A stretch of 64,000 bases of DNA from an uncultured bacterium (GCA_905214715.1 CAJMMT010000004.1:62001-126000), one strand, 5' to 3'; shown: positions 7,901 to 16,722, counted from the first letter of the stretch. Numbers and translations are program-made. Notes: generated by a model from the letters alone, not told the origin.

Positions 7901-9070
7901 ATGAAATCTGACGTTTCCCGCAAGTTATCATCCGGAAACAAGCCGTTGGCAAGACGCATTCTGACCGCGCTCGGCATAACGGCTCTCGCTTTCATGCTTT
8001 CGTTTTTCCTCACCTCTCCTTTCTCGGCTTCCGTCTCCGCCCTTTTCTCTTCTCCCGAAAAGGCGGATTTCGTAATGTCCGATCTTTTCGCTCAAGTGGC
8101 GGATTCCAGACCTGTGCGCCATCTCGACCATAGGATTACGATTGTAGACATAGGCATCGCCGACCGATATGCCATTGCCGAAGGTCTGCAGACTCTCGCC
8201 GGAATGAAACCGAAGGCTGTAGGCCTCGATGTCAATTTCGCATACCCTACCGAAGATGATTCTTTCCTTCTGCAGTCTTTACAGGAGGTTCCCCACCTTA
8301 TTCTCCCGGTTACCGTAGACATGGCCGATTCATCCGGATACCGTCTTGCCGAAGTTCCTTTCTTCTATGGAGAATTGAACGGCCCGGAGTATGCGGTGGC
8401 GAACCTTGCCGGAACTTCCCGATATTCCACCATCCGACATATGTCGCCTTCTTTCTCTCTGAACGATGGTTCTTCCATCCCCTCTTTCGCTGCGGCTCTC
8501 GCAGGGAAGGCCGGCATAGTCACTCACACGGATGATGACGGAAAGAAGCTTATAAAATATCACTCACGCGAATTTTCAACAATCACGCTCGCGGAAATTG
8601 CAGACCGACCCGATCTTATAAACGACAGGATTGTGATTGTGGGGGCCCTCAGCGATGCATCCGACATGCATGCCACTCCGGTTAACCATTATATGGCAGG
8701 CATGCTTATACACGCTTATTCCCTCGCGACAATGCTCGACGGTTCCGATTTTCATGAAATACCCGAACAAGCCGACTATATCCTCGCTTTCTTAGTATGC
8801 TTCGTTCTCGTCTGGACTACTCTCACGATTACCAACCGCATAAAAGGGCTATTGTTGCGCATAACCCAGGTGGTTTTTCTCTACCTCGCCGTAAGAATCG
8901 GATATTCCATGTACGTAGACCACTCTACCGTCATAAACTTTCAATATACTTTCCTTATGATCGCTTTCGGCCTTTTTGCCGTCGATATATGGAACGGGAT
9001 CTCGGAAATAATTCTATTCTGCAAATCCCGTATATCTTCACTCTTAAAACTATCTACTTCAAATGTATAG
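7901..9070 (+). CDS. CHASE2 sensor-domain membrane protein without an output domain
   Basis: A 389-residue membrane protein and the first gene of the caspase operon. One hydrophobic helix lies at about 20-45; residues about 60-270 form the exported CHASE2 domain, recognisable by HRITIVDIGIADRY, PKAVGLDVNFAYPTEDD, TLAEIADRPDLINDRIVIVG and the HATPVNHYMAGMLIHAYSLA end. Three more helices follow at about 290-311, 316-338 and 345-366. The CHASE2 order of one helix, domain, three helices is standard, but the histidine kinase, cyclase or kinase that normally follows is missing: the protein ends 23 residues after the last helix. It therefore probably senses in the periplasm and signals through partner proteins. 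It overlaps the next gene by 8 bases. Confidence 0.85.
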   Translation: MKSDVSRKLSSGNKPLARRILTALGITALAFMLSFFLTSPFSASVSALFSSPEKADFVMSDLFAQVADSRPVRHLDHRITIVDIGIADRYAIAEGLQTLAGMKPKAVGLDVNFAYPTEDDSFLLQSLQEVPHLILPVTVDMADSSGYRLAEVPFFYGELNGPEYAVANLAGTSRYSTIRHMSPSFSLNDGSSIPSFAAALAGKAGIVTHTDDDGKKLIKYHSREFSTITLAEIADRPDLINDRIVIVGALSDASDMHATPVNHYMAGMLIHAYSLATMLDGSDFHEIPEQADYILAFLVCFVLVWTTLTITNRIKGLLLRITQVVFLYLAVRIGYSMYVDHSTVINFQYTFLMIAFGLFAVDIWNGISEIILFCKSRISSLLKLSTSNV

Positions 9071-9902
9071 ATTCCTTTGCGCCTTTACGGCTCTTTTTCT
9101 TGCCTTCTTAGTCAACGCGCAGTCTTATACCGTCCACTCCGTTTCCGGTAATATCATTATCGATACCGCCGGAAAACGCAAAACAGCTGCCAAGGGTTCA
9201 AGACTAAAGAATAACGACTGCCTCATTATCCCGGCCGGGGGCAACGTGGAGATATATAATCCTCTCGACAAACAAATCTACAAGTCAGTATCGACCGGAC
9301 ACATATCCGTCGCAAAAGTCATGGCGCAGGCTCAGAAAGCCGCTTCCGACAATGGCCGCAACATCGGGTCCCGACTTAATTTCGGGAAAAGTTCCGATTC
9401 GCAACCTCACAAACTTTATGCCCAGAAAGGCATGGTTACCAGAGCTCTGGCTGAATACGACCCGAACTCCGACGGCAGTTCTATGGACGACGATATCCTA
9501 TCTGACTATGTGGCCGCATGCATAAGCAGCAATGCCGACGACTATGACCTACCCGTGGAGTTTTCCCACGATATAGCCGGAATCTCCGGTCTGAGGTTCT
9601 CGGTCGCGAACACTATGGATGTGCCGGTATATTTCAACGTGCTACGTGTCTCCGACATGGATGCGCCACGGGTGGAAATCTCTCAGCTCGGTCAGCCCGA
9701 GGGCTCTTATGTCCTGCTCCCCAACCAGAGCATTCAGCGTGAGCACCGCGACCCCCTCCCTCCCGGCGAGCGTCATATCATAGTGCTTACCCCGCTCCGA
9801 TTCGATATCAATAATCTCCTCGACGGCATCGCCGACAGACTCGCCAGACCTGTGCATCCGGTCGCCGACCAGGATATCCCCATATTTGTGAGACCCCTCT
9901 GA
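9063..9902 (+). CDS. Exported FecR-like/DUF4384-like protein of the caspase operon
   Basis: A 279-residue exported protein with signal peptide MYRFLCAFTALFLAFLVNAQ. Residues about 21-90 (HSVSGNIIIDTAGKRKTAAKGSRLKNNDCL) resemble the FecR-type beta domain that displays a value after a conserved Gly-Asp/Asn turn. Residues about 160-260 (LRFSVANTMDVPVYFNVLRVSD, then YVLLPNQ and LPPGERHIIVL) resemble DUF4384, a beta domain often found with caspases and kinases. Both assignments rest on pattern reading and are tentative. The start codon lies inside the end of the CHASE2 gene, which implies translational coupling. Confidence 0.6.
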   Translation: MYRFLCAFTALFLAFLVNAQSYTVHSVSGNIIIDTAGKRKTAAKGSRLKNNDCLIIPAGGNVEIYNPLDKQIYKSVSTGHISVAKVMAQAQKAASDNGRNIGSRLNFGKSSDSQPHKLYAQKGMVTRALAEYDPNSDGSSMDDDILSDYVAACISSNADDYDLPVEFSHDIAGISGLRFSVANTMDVPVYFNVLRVSDMDAPRVEISQLGQPEGSYVLLPNQSIQREHRDPLPPGERHIIVLTPLRFDINNLLDGIADRLARPVHPVADQDIPIFVRPL

Positions 9903-9979
9903 TTCAATCCCGACTCCCGGTTTAACCATTCCCCTCCTCGATTTCAACCTGTTTTAATTTGCTATAACAACCTATCCCC

Positions 9980-12091
9980 ATGAAACTCTTAGCCACTCTT
10001 TCCATTTCGGCCCTGCTTGCTATCCCGATGACAGCTCAATCCCAGACCGATACATACCACATGCGTCACAAAAGCACTCCGCTACAGATGAGTCCTTATT
10101 CCGCTACCTTATATACGGCAAGTCGGAATTCAGTCAACACCATGCGTGGCCACGAGCTTCACAACGCTGGCAACGACACTATACGGAGCTTTGACGTTCT
10201 TCCTACCGGAACCTCGTTTATCGTTGTCGAAAAGGGTAAGAAAAAAAACGACGCGAAAGTCTTCTCGACCACACTAAACGAACGCAAACTCGCCGATTTT
10301 GATTCAAAAAAATTCGGCCAGCCTCTCTGCGCTGTTTATTTTCCCGATGGTAGACAGATTGCTATCGCAGCGAATATTATAACGAAAGCCACCAAGAAGA
10401 CTCCCGCTTCCCTTCAACGTTTTATTTACATTGCCGACTCCAAAAACCTTATTCCAACTGCCCAGCTTCCTGCTCCGGCTTTCGACCCCTCGGCAATGTT
10501 CATAAGTCCCAACGCTTTCTACCTCGCGGCTGTAAACGGCTCCAAATGCATTATATACAATCTGGAGGACAAGAGTGTGCGTACTACCATCGATCTCGGT
10601 GAGAAAATTACCGATCTGGCTTTCTCTCCCGACAATTCCGATATGGCTGTGCTTACTTCCGACGGGCTACTCTCAATTTACTCCACACGTACTTTCGACC
10701 TCCGTAAGATTATCGACGACCTGGGGGCCGGAATAGCTTTCGACTATAATCTGGATGGCAAATATGTCGCCGCGGCTGTCGCGCATGACCAGATTGCAAT
10801 CGTTAACCTGCTGAACGATTCCGACCGACAGTTCATAGACCTTGACAACCCAGGTGTTACTGATGTTGAATTCGTATCTGATGCCGACAACAATACCATT
10901 CTCTCTTATTCCATCATCAACGGCCTGGATGCAAAACGCATGCATGGCTTAAAACCATATTTCAACCGTCTTGTCTCCGAGGAAGCAGACCGAATGATGG
11001 ACAACTGGCTGAAGATGGAGCCGGGCGAAACAATGGAGCATTACCGCGAGCGTGTCTCCGCGGAATCGAGAGCTTCCCAACGGGCTATGTTCGAATACGA
11101 GATCTCCACGAAACTGGCCGAGGGTATTCTGAACGGCAAATCACTTTCCATCGGTACTTACGACCGCGCCAATCAGGTGCTCGCGCTTCAATTCGAGGAA
11201 ATGCCCACACTGTTTATCCCGGTTCCCGAAAATGAAATCTCGGCTTTCAGCAACCCTGCTGACATCCACCTGACCGAGGTTCTGTATGGAGTGAATCCCG
11301 ACGATTCTTTCGAGATTGTTTATGCGGCTTTCATAAACGATGCCAATGGAAAGACTTATATTTTCGACAATAAGGAGAGGGCTACCCTCGACTATATGAA
11401 GGCCGAAGACATGATCTCAATCGAGGTGCTGCAGCAACAGCAGATGGAAGAGCTCCGGCTAATGGAGCTGCGCCAGCAGATCATGGACGAAGCCAAACAG
11501 CAGAACATAATATCCGACCATACCAATATATCGGTAGATTCCCGTGTGGTGCCTGACTATGACGCGAACGGTAACAAGATTCTGAATTATGTGGTCTCTT
11601 TCTCATATGACGTTGAACCGGAGTTCTCGGCCGAAGAGGATTTCGGACCCGGGAAATACCATGTAGAGGAGTCCGGAGCCGCTTCTTCAATGCTCAAGAT
11701 TGTCAAAGAAGCTTTCGAAGGAGACATGAAGAAGCATTTCAAAAACAGCCGTCGGCTTAATGTGCGCCTCAGCGGCGCGGCCGATGCAACCCCGATTCTT
11801 CATGGAATTCCCTACGATGGCTCTTACGGGGAGTTCGACGAGGAACCGGTATATATTCAGGATCAGCTCTCCCCTATATCCGTCTCATCCGCCAAGCCGA
11901 TGATGGAGAATTCCCAGCTCGCCTTTGTCCGCGCTCTCGGTGTAAAGGATTTCCTTGAAAAGAATGTCGATGGTTACGATGACCTCAGCAAAGATTATCG
12001 CTATGAAGTGAATGTGAGCGAAGGCCGTGGAAGTGAGTATCGACGTATAACCGTCTTCTTTACCTTCGTAGACGCTTTCGCGAATCTATAA
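9980..12091 (+). CDS. Exported beta-propeller protein with OmpA-like C terminus
   Basis: A 703-residue exported protein, signal peptide MKLLATLSISALLAIPMTAQ. Residues about 40-350 consist of WD40-like strands (ITDLAFSPDNSDMAVLTSDGLLSIYSTR, YNLDGKYVAAAVA), consistent with a beta-propeller. A glutamine-rich helix runs at about 480-510 (LQQQQMEELRLMELRQQ). The last ~180 residues look like a diverged OmpA family peptidoglycan-binding domain: LNVRLSGAADATP, then NSQLAFVRALGVKDFLEKN and EYRRITVFFTF match the G-x-x-D, N-x-x-L-x-x-x-R-A-x-x-V and R-R-I strands. It could tie the system to the cell wall while the propeller binds a partner. Family not named; confidence in coding is high. Confidence 0.7.
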   Translation: MKLLATLSISALLAIPMTAQSQTDTYHMRHKSTPLQMSPYSATLYTASRNSVNTMRGHELHNAGNDTIRSFDVLPTGTSFIVVEKGKKKNDAKVFSTTLNERKLADFDSKKFGQPLCAVYFPDGRQIAIAANIITKATKKTPASLQRFIYIADSKNLIPTAQLPAPAFDPSAMFISPNAFYLAAVNGSKCIIYNLEDKSVRTTIDLGEKITDLAFSPDNSDMAVLTSDGLLSIYSTRTFDLRKIIDDLGAGIAFDYNLDGKYVAAAVAHDQIAIVNLLNDSDRQFIDLDNPGVTDVEFVSDADNNTILSYSIINGLDAKRMHGLKPYFNRLVSEEADRMMDNWLKMEPGETMEHYRERVSAESRASQRAMFEYEISTKLAEGILNGKSLSIGTYDRANQVLALQFEEMPTLFIPVPENEISAFSNPADIHLTEVLYGVNPDDSFEIVYAAFINDANGKTYIFDNKERATLDYMKAEDMISIEVLQQQQMEELRLMELRQQIMDEAKQQNIISDHTNISVDSRVVPDYDANGNKILNYVVSFSYDVEPEFSAEEDFGPGKYHVEESGAASSMLKIVKEAFEGDMKKHFKNSRRLNVRLSGAADATPILHGIPYDGSYGEFDEEPVYIQDQLSPISVSSAKPMMENSQLAFVRALGVKDFLEKNVDGYDDLSKDYRYEVNVSEGRGSEYRRITVFFTFVDAFANL

Positions 12092-12163
12092 AACTGTTAT
12101 TTGCCCGGGCTTATTAACGATTGTCCGGGCTATTTCCTGTCCCTCCCCGATAAACCGTTTATA

Positions 12164-14806
12164 ATGAAAAAATTCAATTATCTTGTAGCATTCTTATCCC
12201 TTGCCGCTCTGTCTTACGCCGCGGCCCTGTCCCAGCTACCTGTGCTCTCTCCGGAATCACCCGGACATGAGACTCCCTTGACTCCTGAAGAGATTGCTCA
12301 GACCGAAACCGAGGCCCTACGTCTCGATTCCGTAAGACGTGCCGACTCTATCGCTGACGCTCTGACCCGCGCCAGGGTCGAGAAAACAGCTTCCGACTTC
12401 AAGAACCTGAAAATGCTGCAATACGACGGCACCACCGAAGCGCAGCTTTATCCTGTGGTAGAACGTGTAAACGCCTCCGTCAAGGAAGCCCTTGCCGACC
12501 CACGTCTCTCCGATACCGACCATACCCGGCTTAAAGGATTCCTGCTCGACATTGACCCTCTTCTCATGCGCGGAGCGGTATACTACTCATCTGAGGGCAA
12601 TGCCGAACTTATGAATAAGTTCGCCAAAGAGTGTGTGGACAACCGTATGCGCCCCGATATGAAAGACATTCCTTTCAGCCGTCAGGGCGACAATGTATAT
12701 CCCTCCCTTGTCTATTGCGCGGCTTCGAGCACATATAATGCCGGCGATTATCCCAAAGCTATCGATTATTTCCTTGAATATCTCGCTACACCGGCTCAGG
12801 AACAAAGACCACAGGTAGCCATGTTCCTCGGGCATGCCTGTATATCGGCCAAGTGCCCACAAAGAGGTATCGACGCTCTTCTCGACGCTGTAAACGCTTA
12901 TCCGGCCGACTATAACCTGCTTATGGTCACCCTCCAGAACTTACTCGATGCTGACGCAACCGACCGTATGGCTCCGCTTATGGAGCGTGCCCTTCTGATG
13001 CGTCCCGACGACGAGCAATTGCTAAACATACAGGCCTCACTGATGGAGAATCAGGGTAACTTCTCTACCGCGCTCGACCTATACGGACGACTGTTCGAAC
13101 TTCATCCCGAAAGCCTGCAGATCAATCAGCATCTCGCCCTATGTTACTACAATCTCGGGGTGGAAAACTACAACAAGGCTCTGCTCGAAGAGAACGATAA
13201 AACCGCCAAGCGGCTTCTGCGTCAGTCCAAGGCTTATTTCTCAAGCGCGGCTACGAAGCTCGGCACGGTGGTAGATAACGACCCGTCGAATGTAAAATAC
13301 CTGCGGGCCCTCGCCATGACCTACGGGGCTCTCGGTGAGACCGAACGGTTGTCCGAACTGAACCGACGGCTGACAGCTCTCGGTCTTCAGCCGGTCAACA
13401 TCGCCGGTATGCCGGAAACCGTTACTTTCAACGACCGGTCTCTGTCGGCCCAAGCCGAGGCTCCCGATTTCCAGGAGTTCGCCCATGATTTCGTGGAGCG
13501 CAATCTCGCCGAGTGGGCCACTCGCAAGGAATTCGAACAGAAGAAAGACTTTGAGAAACGTATAACCCAGGCAAATGTATATAATGAATACAAGCGCCTA
13601 TGCATGGCTGCCGAAGAAGCTTACCTGCAGAAATATGCTACCAAGCTACGCATCTCGGACGCTCGGTTGCAGCCTTACGACATTGACAATGAGACCTACC
13701 TGATAGAGACAGGTATGGGCCCTATTACAATCAAGGTTCCTCTCAAAAACAAAGAAGCCGAGACTTTCAAGTCCCAATGGAATGCCGTGCAGTTCCGCCA
13801 TCCCAAATACTATATACAGGACAACAGGGTGGCTGTCGCTTCGGTCGACCTGGTTACTCCCGGTGGCAAGACCTATTCTTACCAGGCCGGTAACGCCGCC
13901 GACTATGAGTTTGCCGAAGTTTCTGTCGACGTTACCTCTTTTCTGACAGCCAACCAACATGCCAAGGGTAGCCAGACCGCTCCGTCGGCTTCATCGTCTG
14001 TGGCCTCAGTCATACGCGCCAAATCAGATGTAGACCGCGATATTCCTATTACTTCCCGTAAAGCCGAAAAGAGTGTGGCGCTTATCTGGGCCAACGAGAA
14101 TTACAAGAATGTTACCGATGTCGCTTCAGCTCTTAACGACGGTGAGGTATTCGCGCAATACTGTCGCAACACCCTCGGCATTCCCGAACATCAGGTCATG
14201 CTTCTTGAAAATCTTACATACGCAGAGATGCTCGGTTCCGTAGGTAAAATGAGACAGCTTGTCGAGACTCTCGGCGATGATGTCGATATCATTTTCTATT
14301 ATGCCGGACATGGCATTCCCGATGAAGCCACTAAAGATGCATTCCTGCTCCCCGTCGATGGCGACGGTGTGATGACTGCCGTAACATATCCGCTTAAGCA
14401 ACTCTACAAAGATTTGGCGGCTATGAGGGCAAAAAATGTTATGGTGTTCCTCGATGCCTGCTTCAGCGGTTCCACCCGCGACGGCGGCATGCTGGCCGAG
14501 GCGCGTGGCGTCGCTCTCAGACCACGCGATGCGGCCCCGGAGGGTAGCATGATGGTGCTGACGGCGGCTACCGATCAGCAGACCGCACTCCCGTATGCAG
14601 AGAAAAATCATGGCATGTTCACCTATTTCCTGCTTAAGAAACTGCAGGAATCCAAAGGAAACGTTACCCTGAAAGACTTGTCGCAATATGTAATCGATAA
14701 TGTGAAAAAGAATTCCATGGCCGTAAACCGGAAAATGCAGACACCCTCTGTCAAGGTCGTAGGCGGCCTCGCCGGCGAATGGGACTCCAAAAAGATCAGA
14801 CCATGA
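12164..14806 (+). CDS. Exported TPR protein with C-terminal caspase (C14) domain
   Basis: An 880-residue protein. The frame is open from 12101, but the ATG at 12164 gives the signal peptide MKKFNYLVAFLSLAALSYAA and is clearly the start. Residues about 200-430 contain TPR-like helix pairs (AIDYFLEYLATP, TALDLYGRLFELHPESLQINQHLALCYYNLG). Residues about 635-875 form a caspase/metacaspase p20-p10 region: VALIWANENYKNV, the catalytic His in IIFYYAGHG (His716) and the catalytic Cys in VMVFLDACFSG (Cys766), then MMVLTAATDQQTALPY and GMFTYFLLKKL. Both members of the dyad are present, so it should be an active cysteine protease. Bacterial caspases are usually cytoplasmic; an exported one is unusual. 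Its stop overlaps the next start (ATGA). Confidence 0.9.
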   Translation: MKKFNYLVAFLSLAALSYAAALSQLPVLSPESPGHETPLTPEEIAQTETEALRLDSVRRADSIADALTRARVEKTASDFKNLKMLQYDGTTEAQLYPVVERVNASVKEALADPRLSDTDHTRLKGFLLDIDPLLMRGAVYYSSEGNAELMNKFAKECVDNRMRPDMKDIPFSRQGDNVYPSLVYCAASSTYNAGDYPKAIDYFLEYLATPAQEQRPQVAMFLGHACISAKCPQRGIDALLDAVNAYPADYNLLMVTLQNLLDADATDRMAPLMERALLMRPDDEQLLNIQASLMENQGNFSTALDLYGRLFELHPESLQINQHLALCYYNLGVENYNKALLEENDKTAKRLLRQSKAYFSSAATKLGTVVDNDPSNVKYLRALAMTYGALGETERLSELNRRLTALGLQPVNIAGMPETVTFNDRSLSAQAEAPDFQEFAHDFVERNLAEWATRKEFEQKKDFEKRITQANVYNEYKRLCMAAEEAYLQKYATKLRISDARLQPYDIDNETYLIETGMGPITIKVPLKNKEAETFKSQWNAVQFRHPKYYIQDNRVAVASVDLVTPGGKTYSYQAGNAADYEFAEVSVDVTSFLTANQHAKGSQTAPSASSSVASVIRAKSDVDRDIPITSRKAEKSVALIWANENYKNVTDVASALNDGEVFAQYCRNTLGIPEHQVMLLENLTYAEMLGSVGKMRQLVETLGDDVDIIFYYAGHGIPDEATKDAFLLPVDGDGVMTAVTYPLKQLYKDLAAMRAKNVMVFLDACFSGSTRDGGMLAEARGVALRPRDAAPEGSMMVLTAATDQQTALPYAEKNHGMFTYFLLKKLQESKGNVTLKDLSQYVIDNVKKNSMAVNRKMQTPSVKVVGGLAGEWDSKKIRP

Positions 14807-15690
14807 ACTATCCAAGATATTTAACCCTACTCATCCTCGCCATATGCCTCTGTGGCATCGCTGCGGCAGCCGACAACAAGCCTGTGGAAGTCAAAGGCGA
14901 AGCTGTATACTACGATGATGGCTCATATTCTCGCAAGGAATGTGAACGTCTTGCCGCCGAACAGGCTCGCATAAATGCTCTCGCAGAAAATTTCGGCACC
15001 ACCATTTCACAAAGTCTTTTGCAGACCGATCGGATATCATCCGGACGCGAACACAACGATTTCCTGTCTCTATCTTCATCCGAAGTGCGTGGCGAGTGGC
15101 TTACAGATATCGGGGAACCCGAATATGAATACAGACCTGATGAAAATAACAATCGCGTGATAGTCTGTCGGGTAAAAGGCTATGCCAGACCCCTCTCCAA
15201 CGAAGCTGCCGAGTTCGAGGCACTCGCTCTGCGCAATGGCTCCACGCGTGGAAACGCCGAGACCCGTTTCGTACACGATGATAATCTGCGCATGCTCTTC
15301 TCCTCATCTTCCGATGGCTATATAGCCGTTTACCTTGAGGATGAAAATCGTAATGTGGCCGAGCTGCTCCCTTATCCCGAAGATACCAAGTCTTTCCTGA
15401 AAGTAAAACGAGGCAAGGAGTACATCTTTTTCGATGAAAAACAACCTGAACCCGATTGTGGTCCCGTGCGCCAACCTTATCTGACAGCTCCGGATGGCCT
15501 TGAATTTAACCGCATATATGTGATTTTCTCACCGGAACCGTTCTCTCGCCCGGTGACTACAAAACTTCCGGACGGATTGGGAGTGCTCCATTCAAAGGAT
15601 TTCCACAGTTGGCTTGCTAAAGTGCGCCGAAACGACCCAAAAATGGGTATGAAAACCATAAATATCCAGATTTCTCCCGAGCCATATTAG
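14803..15690 (+). CDS. Exported DUF4384 domain protein, last gene of the caspase operon
   Basis: A 295-residue exported protein. The start at 14803 overlaps the caspase stop as ATGA and gives the signal peptide MNYPRYLTLLILAICLCG followed by AAAAD. Residues about 35-140 (KECERLAAEQARINALAENFGTT, RVIVCRVKGYARP) resemble an ArgH-LPP20-like fold that often precedes DUF4384. Residues about 165-285 fit DUF4384: DDNLRMLFSSSSDGYIAVYLEDEN, AELLPYP, LKVKRGKEYIFF, NRIYVIFSPEPF. DUF4384 commonly accompanies caspases and protein kinases and may bind or present substrates. It is the second such domain in the operon. Confidence 0.75.
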   Translation: MNYPRYLTLLILAICLCGIAAAADNKPVEVKGEAVYYDDGSYSRKECERLAAEQARINALAENFGTTISQSLLQTDRISSGREHNDFLSLSSSEVRGEWLTDIGEPEYEYRPDENNNRVIVCRVKGYARPLSNEAAEFEALALRNGSTRGNAETRFVHDDNLRMLFSSSSDGYIAVYLEDENRNVAELLPYPEDTKSFLKVKRGKEYIFFDEKQPEPDCGPVRQPYLTAPDGLEFNRIYVIFSPEPFSRPVTTKLPDGLGVLHSKDFHSWLAKVRRNDPKMGMKTINIQISPEPY

Positions 15691-15721
15691 AAAATTTTTG
15701 ATTTTAGCAAATTTTTATTGA

Positions 15722-15776
15722 TTAGGCCTTCAACGCTCTTCCAATCCCCTGAATAGGAGCTGCGTTGAAGGCCTAA
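15722..15776 (+). terminator. Hairpin after the caspase operon
   Basis: TTAGGCCTTCAACGC (15722-15736) is exactly complementary to GCGTTGAAGGCCTAA (15762-15776). It lies 31 bases after the last stop of the operon. There is no T-run after it, only ACCGTAAAAAAG, so it may protect the 3' end or act with other factors rather than be a standard intrinsic terminator. Confidence 0.5.
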
Positions 15777-15875
15777 ACCGTAAAAAAGCTATCAAATCTT
15801 AAGCAAAACATGGCTCATTGCCATCCCCGATTTTATCTAATATCATATAAATCAGCAACTTTTTTTGCTGAAAAA

Positions 15876-15907
15876 TTTGGAAATCACACATAGGCATATT
15901 ACCTTTG
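15876..15907 (+). promoter_or_regulatory. Promoter of small-RNA candidate B
   Basis: TTTG (15876-15879) and TACCTTTG (15900-15907) are separated by 20 bases, an excellent match to the Bacteroidetes consensus. Confidence 0.7.
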
Positions 15908-15910
15908 CAT

Positions 15911-15977
15911 GTGTTTTTCATGGTATTAGATTTAAGGTTAGAGGATTAGTTGTCGCGAGACAATTAATCTTTTTTTT
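15911..15977 (+). ncRNA. Small-RNA candidate, copy B (about 67 nt)
   Basis: The transcript should begin at or near GTGTTTTTCAT (15911-15921), the same 11 bases as copy A, followed by GGTATTAGATTTAAGG. It ends in an 11-bp stem, GATTAGTTGTC (15944-15954) with GACAATTAATC (15959-15969), with one G-T pair, a GCGA tetraloop and eight T. It lies between the convergent caspase operon and recO and accounts for most of the 309-base gap there. A nine-codon ORF starts at the internal ATG but is absent from copy A. Function unknown. Confidence 0.65.
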
Positions 15978-15999
15978 GCGCTTGCATCTTCTTTCCGAA

Positions 16000-16722
16000 T
16001 CAGAACAGCTCCCTGAGTATATCTATTGAACTCACCGATGCCGCACCGGGATAGTGTGTGCCTATATAATCCAACATGGCTTCAAGAATCGCCACACGTT
16101 CTTTTCGTCCCAATTTCATCATCCCCACACCTCGTCGACCCACCCGCAGCAGCCGGGCGGCATAGGCCGATTTTTCCGGCTCGAGCCCATCTCCCCTCAG
16201 AGGCTTGACACTACAGAATTCCCCTGCCCTGAAATCGAACCAATATCCGGGACGCCACCCCATATAGTCCGGCAGTATCCCGCCCGTCTCCATTATGCCG
16301 AGCAGGAATTGCAGATGAAAATTTCCTACACCACGATCCATTCGGTCCAGACGTTCAAGTTCGCTGTATATGTAGTCCCATATCAACGTGTCTGAAGGTG
16401 CTTCACGCAAGAAGCGGTTCAGGAATTCGGAAAGGAAAAATACCAACGCGCATTTTGACGGCTCGAAATATATGCTGTGCCAAAGGATTACAGGAGACGA
16501 CTGGCTGAGCAAAGGTAATTCTCGCCCGGCCTTCAACTTTATTTCCGCCTCGACTACCGACAATAACTGAAGCCGCGCGGCACGTATACGTGCCGCGCGA
16601 CCTGTACCTACCGGCGAGACAACTGCCATACGTCCTCTTTCGCGCGTGTAAAGAGTAACAACATTGGCCCTGTCTGAATGTTTTACCGTTCCGAGTACTA
16701 TTCCCCGGATCTTTTCATCCAT
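16000..16722 (-). CDS. recO: DNA repair protein RecO
   Basis: A 240-residue RecO, the mediator that helps load RecA on gaps in the RecFOR pathway. The N-terminal OB fold is seen in GIVLGTVKHSDRANVVTLYTRERGRMAVVSPVG, followed by helical regions FEPSKCALVFFLSEFLNRFLREAP and FHLQFLLGIMETGGILPDY. As in many Bacteroidetes RecO proteins there is no four-cysteine zinc site. It ends 23 bases from the T-run of small RNA B, on the opposite strand, and starts 17 bases downstream of cysS, probably in one transcript. Confidence 0.92.
   Translation of the reverse strand: MDEKIRGIVLGTVKHSDRANVVTLYTRERGRMAVVSPVGTGRAARIRAARLQLLSVVEAEIKLKAGRELPLLSQSSPVILWHSIYFEPSKCALVFFLSEFLNRFLREAPSDTLIWDYIYSELERLDRMDRGVGNFHLQFLLGIMETGGILPDYMGWRPGYWFDFRAGEFCSVKPLRGDGLEPEKSAYAARLLRVGRRGVGMMKLGRKERVAILEAMLDYIGTHYPGAASVSSIDILRELF

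Noticed and set aside
12113..12130. GCCCGG/CCGGGC dyad between the propeller and caspase genes
   Set aside because: Only 6 bp with a loop of 6 bases or more and no T-run; too weak to be called a terminator that would break the operon.
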